A stretch of DNA of 64,000 bases from Acarospora socialis. Lineage: Eukaryota > Ascomycota > Lecanoromycetes > Acarosporales > Acarosporaceae. Numbering within the stretch: the stretch's first letter is position 1; every line of letters begins with the position of its first letter. Position numbers and translations under genes: made by a program. The notes below the pieces were generated by a model, which was given only the letters and a program-made list of their open reading frames with translations, searched no databases and was not told where the DNA came from. The stretch lies in the NCBI GenBank assembly GCA_025617375.2, contig JAMYGW020000011.1:1506818-1570817 (forward strand), read 5' to 3'. This document shows positions 44,301 through 54,532 of the stretch, piece by piece.

Positions 44301-46741
44301 TTAGGAAAACTGCTTACAACAGTCCCACCAAAGCCGAAAACAAACACTGGACACCCTTTCCATCGCTGCAAAGGGTCTGCTTCACGGCCGTCCGTCGGAC
44401 TGATAAAGTTTGCTGTCTGAGGAGTACTTTGCTGAGGTCCAGACTGCTGAGGCGCAGATGAACCATGCGGTGTCGATTGATGCAAGTAAGATGTTGGTTC
44501 ATGGACCGAAGCAGGCCGCTGATAAGGTTCCTGTGGTATTGTCGGAAGCCTCGAGCCAGAGAATAGTTTTCCAGGTGATTGTGTCTGAGATCTACGTGGA
44601 GCAGCAAACACTGGATCCTTGACAGGTTGGTACGTATGAGGTTGCGGAGCGTATGCAGACGTTGCTCGCTTTAGTGGAGATAATGCAGCAAGGGGAGGTG
44701 AGTTTGATGGTGGAGTTTCTGATATGCCTCGGTTCAGGATTGAATGATCTTCAGACTCAGCTGGAGACTCAAGAGCAGTGCCCTCAAAAGAGCCATGTAC
44801 TACGTCATCAATTGAAATGGGTTCCTCGGTCTGTTGTAATGCGAGATCCAAGTGGTTGGATTCATGCGGTACAGTGTTTAGACCGGCGTTGCTCGATGCG
44901 TGTATTTCTTCGGAGGCTCTTTGGAGATGGGGAGTTGAAGTAGGAATTTGTCGCTGTCCTTCGTAGGATTTCTGATGATGAGCTAGTGGGCTTGAGGTAC
45001 GGGGCTGAAACGGCAGCACTCGAGACGGTGGTGGACCGCTTGTTGGTGGAGTTGCATACTTAGTCCGGCTTTGTGCAACATTGGGTTGAGTAGGAGGGGC
45101 AGATGAGTACCTTGAGGTGGTGTTGGGTATAGGAGGAGCACCGAGAGTTGATTGTGGCGGGTCGGCATACGGGTTAACCCGCTCTGGTGCTTGTAATTGG
45201 AACGCTGCCGGTGGCGGAGAGTAAGAGGGTTGTCGATCCGCGAACGATGATGCCGGCAAAGGCGAAGGTCGGATAGAAAGCTGCTGGGGCATGCCTCGGC
45301 CAAGTGCACTCTGAGGGCGTGGTTTAGTGGTTATGGGAAGCTCTTCGAAGAAACTGTCGGACTTTGACTTTGTTATTTCAGAGCTTGCTCCTGTCCTCGA
45401 ACTTGCGCTACCCACTGACGGTGCTGGTTGTAGAGAGTTTGCAGTGACATGATTCGAAGAGAATGCCGGAGCATGAGTTTGGGCAACCCTCGGAGGTTGA
45501 CCGGTGTACATACTACTGCTCCTGGGTGGTGGAGCCGGAGCTGCAGGCAAGGAGCTGTTCAAAGCAGTCGAACCCCAAGATGTCTGTTGCAGGTGGGTAC
45601 GTTTCTTCGGCCTCGATATGTCAAATGGCATATCATAAGGTGACGTATAGCCCCCCTTGGATTGGTCTGCAAAACTCTGCGTCTTCGCTGGTAAAGATGG
45701 CCTTCCTTGCTGGGCCTGCGTGAGAGGATGTGTAGTATATCGTGATTGCTGAGTAAAGTCACTAGCAGCGGACACTGGTGAGGAGGAGTTGGAGAGCCCA
45801 GACGCATTAGGAATGTATCTGCTCGGAACGATCTGTTGATAACCATTTGCTTGCGCGTACGGAGAGTTTAGATCGCCGGAGCTATGAAATTGTTGACCGG
45901 GAAAGCTGCCATAGCTTGATGGAGACGGACTGTGACCTTCATACTTTGTTTTCTGATGTAATGCAGCCTGGTTATCATCCAGAAATCCCTGTCCATCGTC
46001 TTCGAAGAGATTGGGTTCATCCAGTATTTCTCCATCAACCAAGAAGTCATCATCGTCCAAGGCAGCTTTCCACATCGCAGCAAGGTCGTCGCTCGGAACA
46101 TCCGCCTGCGCGATTGCCTGCTTTGCATTTTGCAAGGACGGAGGGTTCTCAACTAGAGTCTCGTTTTGTTGGGCGTCTAAGGATTTATCAGGTGCGGCCT
46201 CGGTATGATGGTCATCGAACAGGCCAATGTCGGTATGAGTGTCCTGTTGTTTCTCTGCAACAGTACCCTCATGTAGGTCATGTACCCGGTTCGCGCCCTC
46301 GGCCCCTTCCTCATGGTTCCCAGCGACCCCATTGTCTGTGTCATCAGCTCCACTGACTCTTTCGAGATGCCTCGACTTGGGTTCTAAGTTGGTTTCTTCT
46401 GACGAACGGCGTGTTTCGCGGTGGGATGAAAAGTCTAGCGAGTCTAGTACTTGCTCTGTAGTCTTACGATCCAATGGTTCGGGCCTAAAAGGGCTGCGAT
46501 CCGTGTTCAGGGTTGCCGCATCGACAACATCCTCGTCGAATTCGTGCTGAGACTCTTTTCCAGCCTCTTTGGCAGAAGGTGTCCCAGGTCCGGAGGTAGG
46601 TGTCGGCCACTCGAGCTGTGCCTCCGGTTGGACCAGGGGGATGCCTTCCTCATATCTAGCCTCATCGTCGGGCGGAGTAGTTACCTCTCCTGAACCTGTC
46701 ATGCTTTGCCGACTGAAGAAATCAGCCCCATCATCCTGCAT
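41358..46741 (-). CDS. SEC16: COPII coat assembly scaffold Sec16
   Basis: Two exons, 46741-42043 and 41995-41358, encode 1778 residues. The 47-nt intron (GTAAGT...ACAG) is in phase 1. The start is the ATG at 46741 (MQDDGADFFSRQSM). A long disordered N-terminal half (Ser, Pro, Gln) is followed by the central conserved domain, entered at RWKGCPVFVFGFGGTVVSS and continuing through an alpha-solenoid region (KLLVNGEREKAVWHAVDKRL, AHIALIGADLG) where Sec13 and Sec31 dock. The C-terminal exon holds GWFGGWFGKK and FYYDPDLKKWINKKGG, the conserved C-terminal motif that contacts Sec23. Sec16 organises ER exit sites. All three expected regions are present. Confidence 0.95.
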
Positions 46742-47019
46742 ACCGACCAAAACCGCAGCTCCTCAAATTGGGAGTTGGACTTCGATGATCGGTCTTCGTC
46801 GTGTTGACAGCTGTTGCGAGATCATGTCGCAACCGAGGCGGCGACCGGGAAGTTCCGTCACGCATAGATCACTGCTAAAGGGCGATTCAAGGCTTCACTT
46901 GGCTGCCATCGTCTCTTGTCAATCCGTAGTCCGTATTCACATAATTACCATGATACTGGGTTCTTGGTCGCATGCTAATACCAAGCGTTCTGCGGGGTGC
47001 ACGATATGTTCAATGAAAC
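46742..47019. promoter_or_regulatory. Bidirectional promoter region, SEC16 / NEO1
   Basis: 278 bp separate the divergent start codons of two secretory-pathway genes. Confidence 0.45.
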
Positions 47020-50000
47020 ATGTCTGGCCCCCATCAGCAACACCGACCATTTCCCTCCAGCCCTCGATTTGAGGACTCAACTTCGGAAGACGACCTTGAC
47101 CTGGAGGAGCTAGACCCTAAGACGGCGTCAACGTACTTGTCACGGTTTGACCGGAACGACAACGGCGTTGTCCTCACTACAGAAGAGACAGGCGATGTCA
47201 TCGCGTTGCGTAATATTCGCACGGTCAGATCAGGAGAGCTAGGAGATAGACCTCGAAGATATGGAAACCTCGGAGGGCGACGGGGCGAACAAGATCAAGA
47301 TACACAGGGTTTGCTCGGATACGATGGCGAGGACCACATACATGATGCAACATATCTTCCCAAGAAGGTAGATGACGGCCCGTTTGTGTACCCTACAACT
47401 GCGCGCAAAGGGCGGAAGAAGCACAATGGTGGATATAGATCGCGTTTAGGCTCGACGCTTCGACTTCCAAGTTTCAGGTCAGCTGCTTCAGGAGAGTGTG
47501 TGCCGGAGCATGTTGAGCAGAACAGTGAGGAGGAGCATTATCCCACTGCGGCCCGTCACGTCCTTGTTGGGCAACTACAGTCTTCCCGGTTCCCTCCCAA
47601 CTCTGTCTCGAACGCCAAATATACGCCCTGGAGCTTTCTGCCACGCACGCTTTACAAAGAGTTCTCTTTCTTCTTCAACATGTACTTTTTACTCGTTGCG
47701 TTATCTCAGATTATACCCGCGCTACGGATTGGTTACTTGTCCACGTACGTTGCACCACTTGTGTTTGTGTTAGCTATCACACTTGGAAAGGAGGCGGCGG
47801 ATGATGTTGCTCGGCGTAGGAGAGATGCAGAGTCAAACGCCGAGGCTTATACAGTACTACAATTTCATGGATCCCAAGATGGCCCTCGGAGTAGGGGTGG
47901 ACTTCGGCGCGGTATGCTTCAGCCCATCATTTCTAGGCGCAAAGCGACAATAGATGAGGTCGGGGATCGCTTGCCTGCAATACAGGAGGAAGAAGAAAAC
48001 TTGATCGGGCACAATGAACCAAAGGCTCTATCAGCCGGCGTTCTTGAGGTCTCCAAGAAGTCCAGAGACCTTAAGGTGGGGGACGTCCTGAAGCTGGGGA
48101 GAAACCAGAGGGTTCCCGCCGATGTGGTGGTTCTCAAAAGTTACACGGCGGAAGCCGCTTCAAGCACAGCTTCAGAGGACAAGGCTCCACGAGCAGAGCC
48201 TGAGATTCTACTCGATCCAGCCTTGGACATATCAGTTGAGGAGACACTAAACACTCACGACGACTCCAGTTTAGCGATACCCAACGGTGAAAACGCCCCA
48301 ACGCCTGATGCAACAGCCATTGGGGAAGCCTTCATACGCACAGATCAGTTGGATGGAGAGACAGATTGGAAACTACGCGTTGCCTCCCCGCTGTCACAAG
48401 CACTTGAGATCTCCGCACTTACGAGACTTAAGGTTGTTGCGGGTAAACCAGATAAAAAGGTCAACGAGTTTGTTGGTACTATCGAGCTTCGGGCAGTAGT
48501 CGGCATGACACAGAAGCAACAAAGTACCAGAGGCCAGAAGACACGAGAAGTGGGTGTTGAAACTCCCGGCGATGGGGACATTACGAGTCCTGCTGCCGAA
48601 TCTGCACCGCTCACAATCGATAACACTGCGTGGGCAAACACTGTCCTAGCGTCGGCTTGCACGACGCTGGCAGTCGTGGTCTATACTGGTCCGCAGACAA
48701 GACAAGCACTCTCCACTTCTCCGTCGCGGTCCAAGACCGGCCTCCTCGACTCTGAGATCAACAATCTAACCAAGATATTGTGTGCCTTAACCCTGGCTCT
48801 CTCCGTCATTCTGGTGGCGCTAGAAGGCATTGAAAAACGGGAAAGCCAGAAATGGTACGTTGCAATGACGCGTTTCCTAATCTTGTTCTCCACGATCATA
48901 CCAATCAGTCTACGGGTCAATCTTGACATGGGTAAAACGGTCTATGCTCGTTTTATCGAACGTGACCCAGATATACCTGGGGCAGTGGTAAGGACTAGCA
49001 CCATTCCAGAAGAACTGGGAAGGGTGGAATATCTACTAAGTGATAAGACGGGTACTCTTACTCAGAATGGTATGCAAGGTACATCACCTCCATCACGGGT
49101 TACTGATTTAGGCGCAGACATGGAATTGAAGAAGATACATGTGGGAACCGTGTCGTACGCAAACGAAGCAATGGATGAGGTTGCGACATATATCCGACAA
49201 GCCTTGTCCGTCCTCTCATCCTCCAGTGTCACTCAACCGCACCAACTCCTAACACCCTCGTCAGCGTACAATACTCCATCAGCAAACGCTCCGGCAACTC
49301 GGACTCGGAGAGAAATCGGGTCACGCGTACGAGACTTGGTCCTTGCGCTTGCGCTCTGTCACAATGTCACGCCCACACTCGACGAGGAGAATGGCCGAAT
49401 GGTGACAACCTACCAAGCATCGTCGCCCGATGAGATTGCGATTATTCGTTGGACTGAAAGCGTAGGCCTCCGCCTCATTCATCGCGACCGACATAACATT
49501 ACACTCTCCTCTGTAGACAATGGACGCATCGTCGTACGAGTGCGTATCCTGCATGTGTTTCCGTTCACCTCCGAGACCAAGCGGATGGGGATAATCGTAC
49601 AATTCTTCCGAGGCTCCGAGACTACGCGATTTATCAGCGAAGATGCGGGGGAGATCTGGTTCTACCAAAAAGGCGCAGATACTGTCATGTCATCAATAGT
49701 TGCAGCCAACGATTGGCTCGAAGAGGAGACCGCTAATATGGCCCGAGAGGGTCTCCGCACACTTGTCGTAGGCAGGAAGAAGCTCTCTGTTGCTCTCTAT
49801 CGGGAATTCTCAGCAGCCTATCTAGAAGCCTCAATGGCTTTGCAAGGCCGCGACTCCGCAATGGCGAAAGCTCTGAAGTACTATCTGGAAAGGGACCTTG
49901 AGCTCCTCGGTGTGACCGGTGTGGAGGATAAACTTCAACACGACATCAAGCCTTCATTAGAGCTGTTACGTAACGCTGGGATAAAGATTTGGATGTTGAC

Positions 50001-51165
50001 AGGCGATAAAGTCGAGACTGCTCGCTGTGTTGCCGTTAGTGCCAAGCTGGTCGCTAGAGGGCAGTACATACATACAATAGCAGGCTGTAAGTACGCGTGT
50101 CCTGTAAGTGCATCAGTACTGACGATCAGCTTAGTGAAGAAAAAGGATCTCGCCCAAGACTCCCTAGAGTTGCTTCGTAACAAGACTGACGCGTGTCTAC
50201 TCATCGACGGCGAGTCGCTCTCATTGATGCTAACCCACTTCCGGGATACCTTCATCTCTTTGGCCGTCCTTCTGCCTGCTGTTATTGCATGTCGCTGTTC
50301 TCCAACGCAGAAGGCTGACGTCGCCCTACTCATTCGGCGCCACACCAAAAAACGCGTCTGCTGTATTGGCGATGGCGGCAACGATGTTTCGATGATCCAA
50401 GCTGCCGACGTTGGCGTGGGCATTGTCGGAAAAGAAGGCCGCCAGGCGAGTCTGGCTGCTGATTTCTCCATCACTCAGTTCTGCCACCTTACCAAATTAC
50501 TCGTCTGGCACGGACGCAACAGCTACAAGAGGTCTGCTAAGTTAGCGCAATTCATCATCCACAGGGGACTCATTATCAGCGTCTGTCAGACCATGTTTAG
50601 CATCGCTACGCAGTTCGAGCCGCATGCCTTGTATCGGGATTGGCTTTTGGTCGGTTACGCAACCGTCTACACCATGGCTCCTGTGTTTTCGCTGGTTCTC
50701 GATAAAGATGTGGATGAAGAGCTTGCGAACATGTATCCTGAACTATACAAAGAGCTCACCAGCGGCCAATCGTTGAGTTACCGGACCTTCTTCATTTGGG
50801 TTCTTGTATCAACGTACCAGGGTGGTGTAATCCAAGGTTTCTCCCAGATCCTGGTAGCAGTTGAGGGCGCTCGGATGGTTTCGGTCAGCTTCACAGTTCT
50901 CGTCATCAACGAGCTCATCATGGTGGCGTTTGAGATTACGACTTGGCATCCAGTTATGATTTTCTCGCTCGTCGGTACGGCGATGCTTTATTTTGGCAGC
51001 ATTGCTTTCCTCGAAGGATACTTTGAACTGGCCTACATTGTAACCTGGGCATTTGTGTGGCGCGTTGCAGCGATTTCGGCCATTTCACTGATTCCCCCAT
51101 ATGCAGCGAAGGTTCTCAGGCGTACCTTGAAACCACCAAGCTATAGAAAGGTTCGAGCCTTGTAG
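47020..51165 (+). CDS. NEO1: P4-type ATPase (phospholipid flippase), Neo1 type
   Basis: The frame is open from the ATG at 47020 to the stop at 51165 (1381 codons), but two 48-nt in-frame introns are likely (49070-49117, GTATGC...GCAG; 50087-50134, GTAAGT...TTAG). Removing them restores TLTQN-DMELKK and HTIAG-LKKKD and gives 1349 residues. P4 signatures: QLDGETDWKLR (actuator), LLSDKTGTLTQN with the phosphorylated Asp near 675, and GDGGNDVSMIQAADVGVGI. The N-terminal cytosolic part (about 150 residues) leads to FPPNSVSNAKYTPWSFLP and the first membrane helices. Neo1 works without a Cdc50 partner at Golgi and endosomes and maintains PE/PS asymmetry. Confidence 0.95.
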   Translation: MSGPHQQHRPFPSSPRFEDSTSEDDLDLEELDPKTASTYLSRFDRNDNGVVLTTEETGDVIALRNIRTVRSGELGDRPRRYGNLGGRRGEQDQDTQGLLGYDGEDHIHDATYLPKKVDDGPFVYPTTARKGRKKHNGGYRSRLGSTLRLPSFRSAASGECVPEHVEQNSEEEHYPTAARHVLVGQLQSSRFPPNSVSNAKYTPWSFLPRTLYKEFSFFFNMYFLLVALSQIIPALRIGYLSTYVAPLVFVLAITLGKEAADDVARRRRDAESNAEAYTVLQFHGSQDGPRSRGGLRRGMLQPIISRRKATIDEVGDRLPAIQEEEENLIGHNEPKALSAGVLEVSKKSRDLKVGDVLKLGRNQRVPADVVVLKSYTAEAASSTASEDKAPRAEPEILLDPALDISVEETLNTHDDSSLAIPNGENAPTPDATAIGEAFIRTDQLDGETDWKLRVASPLSQALEISALTRLKVVAGKPDKKVNEFVGTIELRAVVGMTQKQQSTRGQKTREVGVETPGDGDITSPAAESAPLTIDNTAWANTVLASACTTLAVVVYTGPQTRQALSTSPSRSKTGLLDSEINNLTKILCALTLALSVILVALEGIEKRESQKWYVAMTRFLILFSTIIPISLRVNLDMGKTVYARFIERDPDIPGAVVRTSTIPEELGRVEYLLSDKTGTLTQNGMQGTSPPSRVTDLGADMELKKIHVGTVSYANEAMDEVATYIRQALSVLSSSSVTQPHQLLTPSSAYNTPSANAPATRTRREIGSRVRDLVLALALCHNVTPTLDEENGRMVTTYQASSPDEIAIIRWTESVGLRLIHRDRHNITLSSVDNGRIVVRVRILHVFPFTSETKRMGIIVQFFRGSETTRFISEDAGEIWFYQKGADTVMSSIVAANDWLEEETANMAREGLRTLVVGRKKLSVALYREFSAAYLEASMALQGRDSAMAKALKYYLERDLELLGVTGVEDKLQHDIKPSLELLRNAGIKIWMLTGDKVETARCVAVSAKLVARGQYIHTIAGCKYACPVSASVLTISLVKKKDLAQDSLELLRNKTDACLLIDGESLSLMLTHFRDTFISLAVLLPAVIACRCSPTQKADVALLIRRHTKKRVCCIGDGGNDVSMIQAADVGVGIVGKEGRQASLAADFSITQFCHLTKLLVWHGRNSYKRSAKLAQFIIHRGLIISVCQTMFSIATQFEPHALYRDWLLVGYATVYTMAPVFSLVLDKDVDEELANMYPELYKELTSGQSLSYRTFFIWVLVSTYQGGVIQGFSQILVAVEGARMVSVSFTVLVINELIMVAFEITTWHPVMIFSLVGTAMLYFGSIAFLEGYFELAYIVTWAFVWRVAAISAISLIPPYAAKVLRRTLKPPSYRKVRAL
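49070..49117 (+). other. Probable in-frame intron of NEO1
   Basis: 48 nt without a stop codon; GTATGC donor, TTACTGAT branch, GCAG acceptor. It interrupts the invariant TLTQN-x-MELKK run just after the phosphorylation site. Confidence 0.8.
50087..50134 (+). other. Probable in-frame intron of NEO1
   Basis: 48 nt without a stop codon; GTAAGT donor, TACTGAC branch, TTAG acceptor. Splicing joins HTIAG to LKKKDLAQDS as expected for the family. Confidence 0.8.
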
Positions 51166-51314
51166 TCTAGGATAATACATCTAAGTTAGTAGGCAAACGT
51201 TGTCTCTCACAGCAGGCTAAGTCTTATGGTTCGAACCTTTATCCAGATCCATGAGCAAGATTTGACCAACTTTGAGAAAGTGACATCTTTGATTCAATTG
51301 CGATCAGCGAAGTA

Positions 51315-51412
51315 CAGTGCCGGAAAAAACTCTGTGCTGTTCACATCATAGACAAAAAAACCACCACTTTTTCTAGTAAATCCTGCCACCCCCATATTCA
51401 CTCACAAAATCA
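51315..51412 (+). repeat. Left terminal inverted repeat
   Basis: It pairs with 54295-54395 over about 95 bp. This arm keeps CC and CCGG sites that are TC or CAG in the right arm. Confidence 0.85.
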
Positions 51413-51947
51413 TCACAAAACAAAGTTCATGACCTTCACAACTGCACCCCATACATCAGCAATGTCTCACCCATTGTCTGAGTATACTAAAGATCTCATC
51501 AACAATTAATTGTTCTGTGAAATGTCAATCTCATTGATTCATGAGAACACAAAAATATCTATTTAACAAATTCAAAACATGCAGAGCAATCAGCAGATAT
51601 AAGAATCTTTTAAGATTTTCAGATTTAGAAAAAATGATTATTTTAGAATTCTGATCTCAGCAATGAAAAAGATCTTTGTTGAATATCTTGAGAAAAGATT
51701 CTGAACATATTGTGATGAGATAAGATGATTTCTTTGAGATGAATTTGAAATCAATGTCAATCTCAGAACATTGTTTAATGTTCTAAAGAGAATGAAATAT
51801 ATATGAAAGATGATAAGAATTTTTGTTTGATGATTCAATAATTAATATTTGTAATTTTAATAGCTACAATGAAAAGCTGTTCAACAAGATCATGAATTAT
51901 GTGTAAAATAACTTGTATAATTAGTCAATTGAACTGCAGATCAGCTT

Positions 51948-52500
51948 GTCTTTGTTGATGAGTCAGCTACAAATAAATGAAATAAAAATTAAAAGTTTAA
52001 CTGAGTTCATCAAGAGATGAGAATCTCAATGTTGATCTCATTAGAACAGAGTGAATAATGAAGTGTATTGTTAACATACACTGTCAAAAAATACATAACA
52101 TAAATAATTAGACAGAGCTCTATAACAGAAGTCTTATTTAACTTCTTTATACAAAATGAGATTCTGCTGCAGTACAGTTCTTTTTTAAGATCAAAATCTG
52201 TTTTTATTATAAATAATACATCTATTCATTATTTCAAGATATGTCTTCTGATTTCTCTGTATTTATTTACTAACAAATTACTGAAAATTAATCAATATAT
52301 GCACTGAAACTAATGTAGAGCTTGTTTTTCTTTCTTTTTACTTTCTCAACTACAATTTCATTGAACAGTTCTTCATCACTCTCAAACAGTGAATACAGTG
52401 ACATGAAAATCTTGCAAAGAAGTATAAAAATAATTTTGAAGAATTTATATGACTGACAATGAAAAAATATAACAAGAACAAACATTCAGAGATACATTTT
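51948..52500 (+). pseudogene. Broken DDE transposase
   Basis: Catalytic-region relics of an IS630-type transposase occur in at least two frames: first Asp kept (VDES), second Asp position changed to Asn (INNTSIH), third acidic residue kept (FIEQFF), then a helical tail (HENLAKKYK, FEEFI). Several in-frame stops break it. The usual N-terminal DNA-binding part would lie in 51500-51940 but is not readable. Confidence 0.7.
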
Positions 52501-54294
52501 TGAAGTGTATATATAGAAATGAAATTAACAGTCACTGACAATGATTATAACTATGACTATGAGTTGTAGATAGATTTAAAAGATAAAAATATATAAATTT
52601 AATATTATTTAAGACTCTAGAAACTCTGCAACTGTTGTTAACTGCATTAATGAGTTAACAGCATCACTTCTTTTTCTTATAATTTTCATATTCTTCATAG
52701 TTTTTCTCTTTTTATTTCACTCTTTAACTCTTTTCTTTAACTGTTTTTCTAGATTTAAAGAAATATTCAAGTTTCTTCAGTCTTAAATCTCTGCTTTTCT
52801 TATCTGTTTTATATTATACAGCTAATTTCACAACTGTTTGTATGCATTCTTCAGCAATATTGAGTACTCTGATATTTGCTTCTTAAATCACTTTATATAC
52901 TGATATAAAAGCTTCATGAGCTTTGTATTGTCACTGCTGATAAAGTTACTTTTTTTCTTATGTGAAACAAATCATTATAAAAATAAGTAATGCAGAGACT
53001 GCAAAACAAACTTTAAAAAAGAATTCAGAGAATTCAGAGATAGTTAAAGTGAGAATGAATGAGAAAAATGCATTGAATAATGTAGAGAATATTGTGAAAA
53101 AGATGAAGAAGATGAAGCAGTATATAAATGTTGATAAAGTTGCAGATATGATGATGAAAACAGATAAAGTAAAGAAAACATGTACAGTAATGAGTACTGT
53201 CAGAGACTTTGCATGAACATTGATGATATTGATGATATTAACAACATTAATGATATTTATTTCATATGAACATGAATAGATGCAGAGAACAAAAATGATG
53301 TGAAAAATGAAGTAGACTGTGAAACAGACTTGAAGATTGAAGAAAAAAGTCAATTAAGTATGTAAAGCATTTGAAGAAAAAAGCTTTCAATGATGACATC
53401 ATCATTGCTAATAATTTTATTTCAGACAATGAAATGATTAGAATTCAGAACATGATGTTTTTCTTTTAGCATTAAGTATTTTTTATTTTTATTTTTGCAC
53501 TTCACATTTTCACAATGTCATCAATGAATCAGCTGTTTCACATAATTGTTTAACTTCAATTTCAGTTTTTTTTGTTTCTTCATAACTGTCTGATGTTTGT
53601 CTATAGTTATTTTCTAAGTAAAATTAGTATAAAAGTTCTACAGAAAGCAATTGACTTATTTTTTTCTTTTAAGAGAAGACTTCTTTTTTTGAGAACTCTG
53701 ACTCATTGTTGTTTGTGAAAAAGTCTTAAACAGATTTTGAAACTATTCTCTGTGTAGATTTAATATCTATAAATATTTAAATATGTTTTTGTGTTAGATC
53801 AGAAGTATAGTCTTTAAATTGATTTATCTCTCAACATTTTTTAAATTCAAGATCATAATAATTTGTTTTTTAACTTCACTGAATAATAGTTCTGTTCTGA
53901 TCTGCTGTTATTGCACTTGATATTTCTTTAATTAAGTTTTTTTCTTCTATCTGATCTGCTCATTTGTCAAAAATATTGAATAGTTGAAATTGATGAGATC
54001 AATCATTTTGATCTTAAAATACTGATTTATCTTATTCAGAAAAACAGTTCAATGAATAAGAAACATAACTGAGATCTTAGATGAAATTTTCTTCATTAAA
54101 TTAACAGTATTAATGTTCTTAAATTCATCAACATCAATGTTCTCAGCATTCTTGAATAATAAAGACAAAAAAGAACATTTAAGATCTTTCAGAGTCAATT
54201 TTGATGAAGTTTTTGTCTTAAAATTTTTCTTTTTACTCTTCAATATTGAAACTGTTGTTATAGAACTCAGAAGATGTCAATTGATCTTGTGAAT

Positions 54295-54395
54295 GCATAA
54301 TTTTGTGAATGAATACAGAAGTGACAGAATTTACTAGAAAAAGTGATGATTTTTTTGTCTATGATGTGAATGACACAGAGTTTTTTCTGACACTG
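54295..54395 (-). repeat. Right terminal inverted repeat
   Basis: Reverse complement of the left arm with about a dozen differences, nearly all C to T in the reverse-complemented reading. A TA follows it. Confidence 0.85.
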
Positions 54396-54532
54396 TATCT
54401 TAAATGACAAACTATGAGTCAAAACTGTGTTGCACTAGAATTTCTCACTTTACACAACTGATGTAATCAAACAATTCTTATCAGTACTGAAAAGCACATA
54501 TTCAGTACTCAAAAGATTTAACAACAAGACAG

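Larger units (their letters stand above)
51315..54395 (+). mobile_element. IS630/Tc1-mariner-type DNA transposon, mutated
   Basis: A 3081-bp element is bounded by inverted repeats of about 95 bp that start CAGTGCCGGAAAAAACTC (left, 51315) and CAGTGTCAGAAAAAACTC (right, read inward from 54395). Each end abuts a TA (51313-51314, 54396-54397), the target duplication of this superfamily. On the plus strand, relics of a DDE transposase appear in order: VFVDESA at about 51948-51968, a second motif now reading INNTSIH at about 52209-52229 where MDNASIH is usual, and YNFIEQFF (for PDxNPIE) at 52351-52374. Stops and frame shifts abound. The 1.7 kb from 52560 to 54290 is not explained by a usual transposase. 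No CpG occurs after 51322. The insert is clearly dead. Confidence 0.85.

Noticed and set aside
46569-47072. Plus-strand ORF over the SEC16/NEO1 intergenic region
   Set aside because: Overlaps both genes without domain or codon support.
51225-51245. T-loop-like GGTTCGAAC, possible tRNA
   Set aside because: The flanking bases do not form a T-stem and no other arms are found.
53221-53270. Short GATATTGATGATATTAAC-like tandem pattern as a CRISPR-like or satellite array
   Set aside because: Irregular, very short and explained by the TGA/ATT-rich composition left by the mutation process.
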